The notes: generated by a model from the letters alone, not told the origin. A stretch of DNA of 64,000 nucleotides from Pedobacter sp. SL55 (GCF_026625705.1 NZ_CP113059.1:3162001-3226000); one strand, 5' to 3'; positions 43,923 to 51,385 are shown, counted from the stretch's first letter. Program-made: numbers and translations.

Positions 43923-43985
43923 TTAATAAGCGTCAATCATTTCTTGCGTCACCGTACACGAACGCTGCGTTTTCAAATCAATCAT
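43923..43985 (-). pseudogene. Stranded 3' fragment of an acyl-CoA thioesterase gene
   Basis: The minus strand encodes MIDLKTQRSCTVTQEMIDAY then stop, 18 of 20 residues equal to the C-terminus of the thioesterase encoded at 46848-47267 (..MIDLKTQRSCKVTQEMIEAY). No upstream part of the gene is present here. A relic of a duplication or rearrangement in this accessory patch. Confidence 0.7.
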
Positions 43986-43991
43986 CTCAGC

Positions 43992-44016
43992 GCTAGCGCA
44001 CCCCTTTGGCGTGTGC
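43992..44016. repeat. REP1, palindrome upstream of the RAYT gene
   Basis: GCTA, then imperfect arms GCGCACCCC and GGCGTGTGC around TTT. 24 of 25 bases equal REP4. 38 bases before the RAYT start codon. Confidence 0.75.
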
Positions 44017-44054
44017 TTTTAATTAAAGAAATTCGTAAATTCATTTATCTAAAT

Positions 44055-44600
44055 ATGAGTAGCAAATATAAATTTCATAACAAAGAAGGCTTATATTTCG
44101 TAAGCTTTGCAGTAGTAAATTGGATTGATGTATTCGTTAGGCCTATTTACAGCGAGATTTTAGTGGAGAGTTTTAATTATTGCAGAAAAAACTTAGGGAT
44201 GGAGGTGTTTTGTTGGTGTATTATGCCTAGCCACTTACATTTAATATTTAGAGCTAATGATAAAAGCCAGCAAATGGTTTTGGGCAGATTTAAAGAATAT
44301 ACTTCAAAACAAATAGTGAAAACTATTCAAGAAAATACAAAAGAAAGTAGGCGAGAGTGGATGCTGTGGATGTTCAAACGAGCAGGTGCTAAAAGTAGTA
44401 ATGTAAAAGAGTATCAATTTTGGCAACACGATAATCATCCAATTGAGCTATGGAGTGCTGAAGTAATTGAGCAAAAAGCTAACTACATACACTATAATCC
44501 AGTGGTAGCGGGTTTTGTGAACGAGCCGCACGAGTGGCGTTACAGTAGTGCTATTGATTATAGTGGTGGAAAAGGTTTAATAGAAGTTACTCATTTGTAA
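44055..44600 (+). CDS. REP-associated tyrosine transposase (RAYT)
   Basis: 181 residues from ATG 44055 (MSSKYKFHN). Y1 transposase fold: HUH motif in MPSHLHLIF near residue 60, conserved SRREW/WMLW segment near 100, catalytic-Tyr region YIHYNPVVAGF near 146, and the typical HEWRYSSA near 162. RAYTs mobilise REP palindromes; here REP1 lies 38 bases upstream and REP2 12 bases downstream, in opposite orientation, an intact one-gene REP cassette. The gene looks complete. Longer upstream ORF extension reads through REP1 and the thioesterase relic and is rejected. Confidence 0.9.
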   Translation: MSSKYKFHNKEGLYFVSFAVVNWIDVFVRPIYSEILVESFNYCRKNLGMEVFCWCIMPSHLHLIFRANDKSQQMVLGRFKEYTSKQIVKTIQENTKESRREWMLWMFKRAGAKSSNVKEYQFWQHDNHPIELWSAEVIEQKANYIHYNPVVAGFVNEPHEWRYSSAIDYSGGKGLIEVTHL

Positions 44601-44612
44601 CGATATTTGTTT

Positions 44613-44634
44613 GCACACGCCACAGGCGTGCGCC
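44613..44634. repeat. REP2, split from its 3' flank by the IS
   Basis: Arms GCACACGCC and GGCGTGCGC around ACA, in inverted orientation relative to REP1. Its last ten bases GGCGTGCGCC (44625-44634) are the target duplication of the IS that starts at 44635. Confidence 0.8.
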
Positions 44635-46045
44635 CAATGTCATTAAGTTAAGGAAATTAACACTGGTTAACAACTTATTTTAGCAATTTAGAACATGTTT
44701 TATTCGGTTTGCGAAAAAAGACATGACAAGAAAACCACCGTTTCATTTTGTTGAGCTTAGCCACCAATTTATATCTTCGCAGATCAATATTGAAAAATAC
44801 AGAACCTGTCGAAAAGATTTTACCAGAAACCGAAAATTTGGCTTTAGAGAGTTATCTTTATTCATGTTGAGGACATTGAAACAAAACATACAGGTCGAAT
44901 TGCAAAAGTTTCTTGATGATATTAAGAGCTGTGTTTACAGCTTTACCACCAGTGCTTTTGTACAGGGGCGTAAAAAGATAAAGCCCGATATGTTCCTTGA
45001 TCTCAACGCTGCCATCGCCTCTGATTTTTATCGGGACAATGACGATTCGGTACAGCTTTACAAGGGACACAGGCTGCTAGCTATAGACGGTTCAACCATC
45101 AACCTTCCAATAAGCCCAAGTACGATAGCGGAATACGGCTTCTGCAATAATCAGAAAAAGACCGATGATGTGGTTATGGCCAGGGTTTCCATCCTCTATG
45201 ACGTGCTCAACGAAATTGCTATCGATGGCCGCCTTTCACGTTTTAGTGTAGGCGAGGTCGCCCTTGCCCGCCAACAGCTTCTGCTTGCACAAAGCGGCGA
45301 TATTGTCATCATGGACAGGGCATACACCAGTTTTGGTGCGATGCACCAGATGGACGGAGATGGGATCCATTTTATATGCAGGTGTAAGATAGCCTATTCC
45401 AATGCAACCAGGGATTTTGCGCTTTCGGGGAAGGATGACGATATTCTGGTCTTGTCCCCCAAGCAGAACAGGTCGTTTAATGGTCTGCAATATGATAAAA
45501 ACGCATCTCTTACAGTCAGGATGCTTCGGGTACCGTTGAGCACTGGAGAGTATGAAATCCTGATTACCTCGCTATTGGACGCTAGGGCTTATCCCTACGC
45601 AGATTTTAAGGAGCTCTACTTCAAAAGATGGGCGATAGAAACCTATTATAACAGGTTTAAGAATATTATAGGCGTAGAACATTTTTCTGGGACAAGCTGT
45701 CAGTTTATACTACAGGAATTTTATTGTGCGCTGTACATGAGCAATATGCAGGCCATATTGACCATGGATGCACAACAACAGGCTCGGAAAAAATACGAAC
45801 ACCGTACCTATGAATACAGGATAAATGCATCTTTGTCGCTTTGTTTCATCCGCAACAGGCTGATAGAACTCTTTAGCAGCAAAACGGGCAAAGAAGCTAT
45901 GGACGAACTGGAACAGCTCTTTGTCAAAAACGTTGTACCACTTAGGCCTAACAGGAATTTTGACAGAAAAACCGATAAATACAGGCAGAGAACAAAGCCA
46001 AAGCAGTTCAAAAATCGAAGAATTAACCTGTGAAACCCTTAACTT
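44635..46045 (+). mobile_element. Complete IS4-family insertion sequence, 1411 bp
   Basis: Perfect 19-base terminal inverted repeats CAATGTCATTAAGTTAAGG (44635-44653) and its complement (46027-46045), one transposase gene, and a 10-base target duplication GGCGTGCGCC at 44625-44634 and 46046-46055. The transposase stop codon lies inside the right repeat. Intact ends, duplication and ORF suggest a recent insertion. Confidence 0.93.
44723..46033 (+). CDS. IS4-family DDE transposase
   Basis: 436 residues. Acidic triad: Asp in LLAIDGSTINL near residue 116, Asp in IVIMDRAYTSF near 196, and Glu in the IS4 signature YFKRWAIETYYNRFK near 295-309 (Y-(2)-R-(3)-E-(6)-K). The N-terminal ~100 residues probably bind the terminal repeats. 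Codon use is more GC-rich than that of the neighbours, in keeping with recent arrival. The ORF is intact. Confidence 0.95.
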   Translation: MTRKPPFHFVELSHQFISSQINIEKYRTCRKDFTRNRKFGFRELSLFMLRTLKQNIQVELQKFLDDIKSCVYSFTTSAFVQGRKKIKPDMFLDLNAAIASDFYRDNDDSVQLYKGHRLLAIDGSTINLPISPSTIAEYGFCNNQKKTDDVVMARVSILYDVLNEIAIDGRLSRFSVGEVALARQQLLLAQSGDIVIMDRAYTSFGAMHQMDGDGIHFICRCKIAYSNATRDFALSGKDDDILVLSPKQNRSFNGLQYDKNASLTVRMLRVPLSTGEYEILITSLLDARAYPYADFKELYFKRWAIETYYNRFKNIIGVEHFSGTSCQFILQEFYCALYMSNMQAILTMDAQQQARKKYEHRTYEYRINASLSLCFIRNRLIELFSSKTGKEAMDELEQLFVKNVVPLRPNRNFDRKTDKYRQRTKPKQFKNRRINL

Positions 46046-46129
46046 AATGACATTGGGCGTGCGCCAGCAAATGGTATTTATGAGAATATAGAAGTATTAG
46101 GATAGAAAAATATGAAGGAGAGTGGTTTT

Positions 46130-46151
46130 GCACACGCCACAGGCGTGCGCC
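46130..46151. repeat. REP3
   Basis: Identical to REP2: arms GCACACGCC and GGCGTGCGC around ACA. The following AGCA matches the sequence that now follows the IS copy at 46056, showing that REP2 once continued this way. Confidence 0.75.
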
Positions 46152-46183
46152 AGCATAGGGTTAAAATCCTACGGATATTCCTT

Positions 46184-46202
46184 CCTTGACTTAACGACAT
46201 TG
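46184..46202 (-). repeat. Degenerate IS4-type terminal repeat, right
   Basis: CCTTGACTTAACGACATTG, 17 of 19 bases of the complement of the IS terminal repeat. Together with 43809-43827 it forms an outer inverted pair enclosing the RAYT cassette and the IS. Confidence 0.5.
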
Positions 46203-46259
46203 CGTTTGATCTAGCAATGGAAACTGAAAAAACGTATATTTAACGCTCACATTTAAAAA

Positions 46260-46802
46260 ATGCACTTAACAGATTACATTCAAGCTTATGCCGCCGTAGG
46301 CTCTTTGTTGGTCGGCACCATCGGTTTCTTCATGATTTTTCAAACATTTAAATTGCAGGCATCAACATTTCTGGAACAACAGAAATTGACCAAGAATGAA
46401 ATACGCAAATTAAGTCTTCAGTACACTCCATGGTTAGCGTATATAAAGAAAATTGAAAATCCTTTTGGATGGAATGCTTTAATTACTTTTCCACGTAAAT
46501 TTACGATGGTTTTCGAACTAAAAAATGCAGAAGCTAGAGAGCTTAAAATTAGAATGTCCGAACATAATACAGGAGGTAGCGTGGAAATTATGGAAAATGT
46601 TAATATCTCATTTATCAAAATAGGAGATTTTATTTCGTTGGAAATTTGCTCGTTTAAAGAAACTATAGAAGGTCCTATGTCATTGGAGTTTTATTTTTGC
46701 ACTAAAAACCTGCTAGATGAAGATTATGAGCAATTTGTGTGTTTTGATCTCTACGATGCGTCTGCTGAGCCTATTATACATACGCCGACGCTGAAAAATT
46801 AA
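46260..46802 (+). CDS. Membrane-anchored protein of unknown family, REP-flanked
   Basis: 180 residues: an N-terminal transmembrane helix (about 12-28, AVGSLLVGTIGFFMIFQ), then a short basic/charged linker and a beta-rich soluble domain (FPRKFTMVFELKNAEAREL, GDFISLEIC, FYFCTKNLLDEDYEQFVCFDLYD). Not recognised. REP3 lies about 110 bases upstream and REP4 10 bases downstream, so it sits in a second REP-bordered segment next to the RAYT. Such layout suggests co-mobilised cargo, but this is inference. Start MHLTDYIQAY fits the anchor. Confidence 0.6.
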   Translation: MHLTDYIQAYAAVGSLLVGTIGFFMIFQTFKLQASTFLEQQKLTKNEIRKLSLQYTPWLAYIKKIENPFGWNALITFPRKFTMVFELKNAEARELKIRMSEHNTGGSVEIMENVNISFIKIGDFISLEICSFKETIEGPMSLEFYFCTKNLLDEDYEQFVCFDLYDASAEPIIHTPTLKN

Positions 46803-46812
46803 AAAGTCCTCT

Positions 46813-46837
46813 GCTAGCGCACGCCTTTGGCGTGTGC
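46813..46837. repeat. REP4
   Basis: GCTA, then arms GCGCACGCC and GGCGTGTGC around TTT, same orientation as REP1. Confidence 0.75.
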
Positions 46838-46847
46838 TTACCATCTT

Positions 46848-47267
46848 TTAAATACTATAAGCTTCAATCATTTCTTGCGTTACCTTACAAGAACGCTGCG
46901 TTTTCAAATCAATCATTACATATTCAAAGACACCATCCGAAGCCACTTTGCCAGTTTTTTTGTTAATGATTTCGAATTGAACATTGCTACCTTTTTCATT
47001 CATTTCCAAAATACCAGTTCTAATCAGCATTTGGTCGCCCATTTTTAAGGGGCGTTTAAAAGCGATGGTCACTTTAGATACCACCCAACCAAAGCCCATT
47101 TCCTCGAATTTTTCCCAGCTCATACCATAAAATTTCTCCATTTGCTCGTAACGGGCGGCCAATACATAATCTAAATATTTGCTGTTATGTACGTGGTTAA
47201 ACATATCAATATCATCTGGACGAACAGTTAACTCACTTTCAAAAATGCTGTATTGGTTCTGTATCAT
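46848..47267 (-). CDS. Acyl-CoA thioesterase (4HBT, acyl-ACP/CoA type)
   Basis: 139-residue hotdog-fold enzyme. The opening SELTVRPDDIDMFNHVHNSKYLDYVLAARYE with Asp and His-Asn near residues 18-27 is the active-site helix of the acyl-CoA thioesterase group (FcbC/YbaW-like). A -7 box TACCTTTG lies only 4 bases before its ATG (47272-47279), so the mRNA is probably leaderless. Part of its 3' end is duplicated at 43923. The stop lies next to REP4. Confidence 0.9.
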   Translation of the reverse strand: MIQNQYSIFESELTVRPDDIDMFNHVHNSKYLDYVLAARYEQMEKFYGMSWEKFEEMGFGWVVSKVTIAFKRPLKMGDQMLIRTGILEMNEKGSNVQFEIINKKTGKVASDGVFEYVMIDLKTQRSCKVTQEMIEAYSI

Positions 47268-47271
47268 GGTG

Positions 47272-47279
47272 CAAAGGTA
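47272..47279 (-). promoter_or_regulatory. -7 box TACCTTTG, 4 bases before the thioesterase ATG
   Basis: Exact TAnnTTTG on the minus strand, followed by CACC then ATG. Confidence 0.5.
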
Positions 47280-47376
47280 AGTTGTTTAGTTGGTTTGTTG
47301 CTTGGGCTTCGTCAATTGTCCGTCAATATCATCCGACTTTCGGACTTATGACCTCCCACTATTAAACAATTAAACG

Positions 47377-47384
47377 TACTTTTG
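47377..47384 (+). promoter_or_regulatory. -7 box TACTTTTG of the mqn operon
   Basis: Exact TAnnTTTG, 23 bases before the GTG start of mqnE. An AAGGAG ribosome binding site lies between them. Confidence 0.55.
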
Positions 47385-47407
47385 CGTAAAATTTAAGGAG
47401 AAAAGCA

Positions 47408-48592
47408 GTGCAGTCGTTAGATATTTTGATACAAAATCCAAATTTAGCTCAACCATTAAAAGATATCGCCATTAAAGTAAAAGATGGTGTTCGTATCAGT
47501 TTCGATGAAGGTGTTTATTTGTACGAAAACGCCGAGCTTAGCTATCTAGGTGTTTTAGCCAATTATATTCGTGAGCAAAAGCATGGAGATCAAACCTATT
47601 TCAACAGGAATTTCCATATTGAGCCAACAAATATCTGTGTGTACGATTGTAAGTTTTGCTCTTACAGCCGTATGATTAAACAACGCGAAGAAGGTTGGGA
47701 GATGGAGGTAGATGGCATGATCGATATCCTTAAAAAATATGATGATGAGCCAGTAACCGAAGTACATATTACTGGTGGCGTGGTGCCTAAGCAAAACTTA
47801 GATTTTTATGCTGATTTTTTCCGCAAAGCAAAAGCACATCGTCCTGATTTACATATTAAAGCACTTACGCCAGTAGAGTATTACTACATCTTCAAAAAGG
47901 CAAAGTTAAGCCACTATGATGGCATGAAATACTTAAAAGAAGCTGGGCTCGATTCGATGCCAGGCGGCGGTGCTGAGATCTTTCATCCAGAAGTAAGAGA
48001 AAAAATTGCCCATGATAAATGTAATGCCGAGCAGTGGTTAGATATTCATGAGCAGGCGCACAAGTTAGGTATGCGCTCTAATGCAACTATGCTTTACGGT
48101 CATATTGAGCAGTTTTGGCACAGGGTAGACCACATGGAGCGTTTGCGTCAATTACAGGATAAAACTGGTGGTTTTCAAGCTTTCATCCCATTGAAGTTTA
48201 GAAACCAAAATAACCAGATGAGCGATGTAGCGGAGGTTTCTGTAGTAGAGGATTTGCGTAACTATGCGATTGCACGTATCTATCTAGATAACTTTGAGCA
48301 TATTAAAGCATATTGGGCAATGATCAGTAGAGAAACTGCTCAATTGAGTTTAAATTTCGGAGTAGACGATATTGATGGTACTTTAGATGATACCACAAAA
48401 ATTTATTCAATGGCAGGTGCCGAAGAGCAAACACCTGCTATGAGCACTAAAGAATTGGTAGAATTAATCAAAAACGTGAAACGCCAACCCATAGAAAGAG
48501 ACACACTTTATAATGTAGTAACAGATTATACCAATCATGTTTTTGAGGAAGAGGTTAAACCATCTTATTATAAATTGCCAGTGGTTAATTAA
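47408..48592 (+). CDS. mqnE: Aminofutalosine synthase
   Basis: 394-residue radical-SAM enzyme of the futalosine pathway to menaquinone; joins chorismate-derived 3-enolpyruvyl benzoate with SAM. Cluster motif CVYDCKFCSY near residue 77, then VTEVHITGGV near 118, LKALTPVEYYYI near 156, and MPGGGAEIF near 188. GTG start with AAGGAG 9 bases upstream. The other futalosine gene mqnA lies two genes downstream in the same operon. Confidence 0.95.
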   Translation: MQSLDILIQNPNLAQPLKDIAIKVKDGVRISFDEGVYLYENAELSYLGVLANYIREQKHGDQTYFNRNFHIEPTNICVYDCKFCSYSRMIKQREEGWEMEVDGMIDILKKYDDEPVTEVHITGGVVPKQNLDFYADFFRKAKAHRPDLHIKALTPVEYYYIFKKAKLSHYDGMKYLKEAGLDSMPGGGAEIFHPEVREKIAHDKCNAEQWLDIHEQAHKLGMRSNATMLYGHIEQFWHRVDHMERLRQLQDKTGGFQAFIPLKFRNQNNQMSDVAEVSVVEDLRNYAIARIYLDNFEHIKAYWAMISRETAQLSLNFGVDDIDGTLDDTTKIYSMAGAEEQTPAMSTKELVELIKNVKRQPIERDTLYNVVTDYTNHVFEEEVKPSYYKLPVVN

Positions 48593-48675
48593 CCCCTAAT
48601 TCTCCTACAGGGGACTTTGTTAAAGCGATTAAATTATTCAATTAGATATAAAAAGCCCCTTTAGGGGTTGGGGTA
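48591..48675. repeat. Palindromic CCCCTAAAGGGG-type intergenic repeat
   Basis: Begins AACCCCTAATTCTCCTACAGGGGACTTTG and ends AAAAAGCCCCTTTAGGGGTTGGGG (read in parts), an imperfect inverted pair with the stem CCCCTTTAGGGG near the right. It fills the gap between mqnE and the phosphatase gene. Confidence 0.6.
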
Positions 48676-49289
48676 TGAAAGAACTTTACATCATCCGCCA
48701 CGGCGAAACAGAATTAAATAGATTAGGAATTGTACAAGGAAGAGGCGTAAATGCCGACTTGAATGATACAGGAATTGCACAAGCTACCGCCTTCTTTAAT
48801 AAGTATAGTGTTGTTAAATTTGATAAGATATATACCTCATCTTTAGTTAGAACACATCAAACAGTTAAAGGCTTTATAGATTTAGGTTTGCCTTGGGAAC
48901 AGTTAGATGGCCTAGACGAATTGGCTTGGGGCGAATGGGAAGGAAAACCCAATACGCCAGAAGCTAGAGAAGCATTTAGAGCGGTGGTTAAAGAATGGCA
49001 GTTGGGAAACTATGATGCTAAATTTGGCGGAGGCGAAAGCCCAAACGAAGTGGCCGCCCGTATGGCAAAAGCAATGGATCATATCAAAAAACAAGCAGAT
49101 GAAAAATTGGTTTTGATTTGTATGCATGGTAGAGCAATGCGTTTATTGTTATGTCTTTTATTAGATAGACCCATGAGCGATATGGAAGAATTTCCGCATT
49201 CTAATACCACGCTTTATCGTTTGCAATACGATGATAACAAATTTACGCTGCTGGATGCAAACAACACTTCACACTTAGCACAATTATAG
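48675..49289 (+). CDS. Histidine phosphatase family protein
   Basis: 204 residues. Phospho-His motif IRHGETELN near residue 6 and the second His in CMHGRAMR near 153; E in ELAWGEWEG near 82. Broad-specificity phosphatase or phosphoglycerate mutase-like. It sits between mqnE and mqnA, with the mqnA start 6 bases after its stop, so it is co-transcribed. Whether it dephosphorylates a pathway intermediate is unknown. Confidence 0.9.
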   Translation: MKELYIIRHGETELNRLGIVQGRGVNADLNDTGIAQATAFFNKYSVVKFDKIYTSSLVRTHQTVKGFIDLGLPWEQLDGLDELAWGEWEGKPNTPEAREAFRAVVKEWQLGNYDAKFGGGESPNEVAARMAKAMDHIKKQADEKLVLICMHGRAMRLLLCLLLDRPMSDMEEFPHSNTTLYRLQYDDNKFTLLDANNTSHLAQL

Positions 49290-49295
49290 ATCATT

Positions 49296-50021
49296 TTGGA
49301 GAAGATTAAAATTTCTGCCGTTTCTTATACCAACACCAAGCCGTTTATTTACGGTATACAAAACTCAACTATCTTAGAAAAAATCGACTTAAGTTTAGAT
49401 ATTCCTGCGGATTGCGCCAAAAAATTGATCGAAAATCAAGTTGACATAGGTTTAATTCCTGTTGCGGCTATTCCTTTTGTACCAAATGCACAAATTATCA
49501 GTTCTTTTTGCATTGGCTCGGTTGGTGCAGTAAATTCTGTATTTATCTTTTCGGATGTACCTATACAAGAAATTAAGACGGTTAAGCTAGATCCACAATC
49601 TCGTACATCTAATAATTTAGCTAAGGTTTTATTAAAGAACCACTTTAACGTTGAAGTAACATTTACTACCGACCAAAATGCAACTACAGATGCTATTGTA
49701 TTAATTGGAGATAGAACTTTTGGCCGTAAAACAGATTTTAACTATGCTTACGATTTGGGAGAGGAGTGGATGAAATTTACTGGTCTGCCTTTTATGTTTG
49801 CTGCTTGGGTGGCGAATAAACCTATATCAGAAGAGTTTTTAAAAGAATTTGATATCGCATTAGCTAAAGGTATTTCTAATATTCCAACGGTAATAAATCA
49901 ATTGCCGGCTATTAAAGGTATAGACATTGCAGATTATCTATTGCATAAATTAAACTTTGAGCTTAATGAAGATAAACTAAAAGCGAAAGATTTGTTTTTA
50001 AGTTTGATAGCACAACTTTAA
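49296..50021 (+). CDS. mqnA: Chorismate dehydratase (menaquinone, futalosine pathway)
   Basis: 241 residues, periplasmic-binding-protein fold. The N-terminus KISAVSYTNTKPFIYGI and DIPADCAKKLIENQVDIGLIPVAAIP near residue 38-60, then the RTSNNLAKVLLKN stretch near 106, are typical. TTG start six bases after the phosphatase stop codon; no ATG is available in a suitable place. Makes 3-enolpyruvylbenzoate from chorismate, the substrate of mqnE. Confidence 0.93.
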   Translation: MEKIKISAVSYTNTKPFIYGIQNSTILEKIDLSLDIPADCAKKLIENQVDIGLIPVAAIPFVPNAQIISSFCIGSVGAVNSVFIFSDVPIQEIKTVKLDPQSRTSNNLAKVLLKNHFNVEVTFTTDQNATTDAIVLIGDRTFGRKTDFNYAYDLGEEWMKFTGLPFMFAAWVANKPISEEFLKEFDIALAKGISNIPTVINQLPAIKGIDIADYLLHKLNFELNEDKLKAKDLFLSLIAQL

Positions 50022-50031
50022 TTTTAAATTG

Positions 50032-50235
50032 ATGAGAGTTATTGTCTTTTGTTTATTCGTCTGCTGCCTATTTTTATTTTTTACCAAGGTAGATTTTAAG
50101 ATTGTAGTAGGGCTTTTGCTTTTTATATTAATTGTTGGTAATATAATTATCTACGAAAAAGCGCTTAAAAGCGAGATGAAAAAAGGTTTTAACAGAACTG
50201 AGGCCAGTAAGCGGGTAAAAAATAAAATAAGCTGA
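50032..50235 (+). CDS. Small membrane protein, unknown
   Basis: 67 residues from ATG 50032; a TTG one codon earlier is in the preceding spacing. Two transmembrane helices (residues 2-17 and 25-44) and a Lys-rich tail (ALKSEMKKGFNRTEASKRVKNK). Ten bases after mqnA, so it is the last gene of the operon. Not a recognised family. Confidence 0.6.
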   Translation: MRVIVFCLFVCCLFLFFTKVDFKIVVGLLLFILIVGNIIIYEKALKSEMKKGFNRTEASKRVKNKIS

Positions 50236-50262
50236 TACGTATAGCTTTTCTTACTGTAATTA

Positions 50263-50643
50263 TCAGTTTATTAATCTACTATAGTAATCAACTCTGCCTA
50301 TAAAATCATTTAAATCAAAGGGTTTATTGATGTAACTATCGGCGTCGCATTTAGATTTTACTTTGTTTAAGTGGTTATTACCAGACATCATCATTACAGG
50401 AATATGATGTGTTCTAACATCTTTTTTCAATATAGTACAGATATCGATACCATTTGCATCTGGCAAAATTACATCCAAAACAATCATATCAGGTATATGT
50501 AAACGCATCTGCTCCCAAAAAGATTTTGCATTTTTGCAAACCTTAACCTCGTAAAGTTCTTCCACTAACAAAAACTCAATAATATCTGCTATGTTGGCAT
50601 TGTCTTCCAACACATAAACACATTTTTTATCTGCTGTTTCCAT
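50263..50643 (-). CDS. Stand-alone response regulator receiver
   Basis: 126 residues from ATG 50643, a single receiver domain. Acidic pair in VLEDNAN near residue 9, phospho-Asp in MIVLDVILPD near 54, MMMSG and Lys in INKPF near 104. No output domain; similar to the receiver at 9396 but not a close copy. No kinase adjacent. Convergent with the mqn operon. Confidence 0.9.
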   Translation of the reverse strand: METADKKCVYVLEDNANIADIIEFLLVEELYEVKVCKNAKSFWEQMRLHIPDMIVLDVILPDANGIDICTILKKDVRTHHIPVMMMSGNNHLNKVKSKCDADSYINKPFDLNDFIGRVDYYSRLIN

Positions 50644-50768
50644 AACTATCAACTTTAGTTTAGTATATAAACGAAAGTTGTAAATCAGTGGTTTATGCTA
50701 TTTATTCACAATCTTATAGTTATCAACCTTTCTAATAGATCGTGTATAGATGTTTTGTCAAAAAGAAA

Positions 50769-50799
50769 CGGGGATCAATCACTATCGATTTGATCCCCG
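50769..50799 (-). terminator. Terminator of the Lys-rich protein gene
   Basis: Perfect 10-base stem CGGGGATCAA / TTGATCCCCG with an 11-base loop and a T-rich stretch on the minus strand, 74 bases past the stop codon. Confidence 0.88.
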
Positions 50800-50872
50800 C
50801 CATCTAAATTAACGCTCTCAGTTATATAAACAGGTTAAGTAACTGTTTTATTGTGTTGGCGCTAAAAATATC

Positions 50873-51385
50873 TTATACTTTGTTTTTTGCTTTCACTTTG
50901 GGAGTATCGTCTGTTTCGGTTTTCTTTTTTGCGGGAGCCTTCTTTTTCAACTCTTTTACAGGCGCTGTTTCCTCTGCTGCAGCTACCTTCGTTTTAGACG
51001 AAACACGTTTTGAAGCTTTTTTTAATTCTGTTTCAACTACGTTAGCTTTTGCCTTTTTAACCGGTTCATCATCCGTTACTTGCTCTGCCTTTTTCTCTGA
51101 AACAGTTTTGGTAGTTTTTGCAGGGGCTTCTTTAACAGTTGCTTCAGGTTTATTTGCTAAATAAGTATCTAAAATTTGCTTCAAATATAGATCTGGCTTA
51201 GGCATATTAACTACCGTACCAGGTTCTTTATCTTGTGATTGTTTGATGTAAGCCGATTTAATTTTTCCCCAATCTTTAGAATAAAGTTTGATGAACATTT
51301 CTAAGAACTGTTCGTGGGTATATTGCTTAGGCAACCTACCTAGCACTACTTGTATTTTTTCCTCTTTGCGATGTAAAATTGCCAT
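50873..51385 (-). CDS. Two-part protein with a Lys/Ala-rich basic tail, unknown family
   Basis: 170 residues. Residues 1-75 are a compact charged helical domain (LGRLPKQYTHEQFLEMFIKLYSKDWGKI). Residues ~80-170 are a low-complexity Lys/Ala/Thr/Glu tail (PAKTTKT, KKAKAN, KKAPAKKK) like histone H1 or the C-tails of nucleoid proteins, hence likely to bind DNA or RNA. Not assigned to a family. Closed by a strong terminator. Confidence 0.7.
   Translation of the reverse strand: MAILHRKEEKIQVVLGRLPKQYTHEQFLEMFIKLYSKDWGKIKSAYIKQSQDKEPGTVVNMPKPDLYLKQILDTYLANKPEATVKEAPAKTTKTVSEKKAEQVTDDEPVKKAKANVVETELKKASKRVSSKTKVAAAEETAPVKELKKKAPAKKKTETDDTPKVKAKNKV

Larger units (their letters stand above)
43556..44054. 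other. Gap before the RAYT gene with gene and IS-end remnants
   Basis: 499 bases with no intact gene. It holds a degenerate IS4-type end (43809-43827), a stranded thioesterase 3' fragment (43923-43985) and REP1 (43992-44016). Confidence 0.6.

Noticed and set aside
43884-44054. 57-codon extension of the RAYT gene
   Set aside because: It reads through the thioesterase relic and REP1. The family start is at MSSKYKF.
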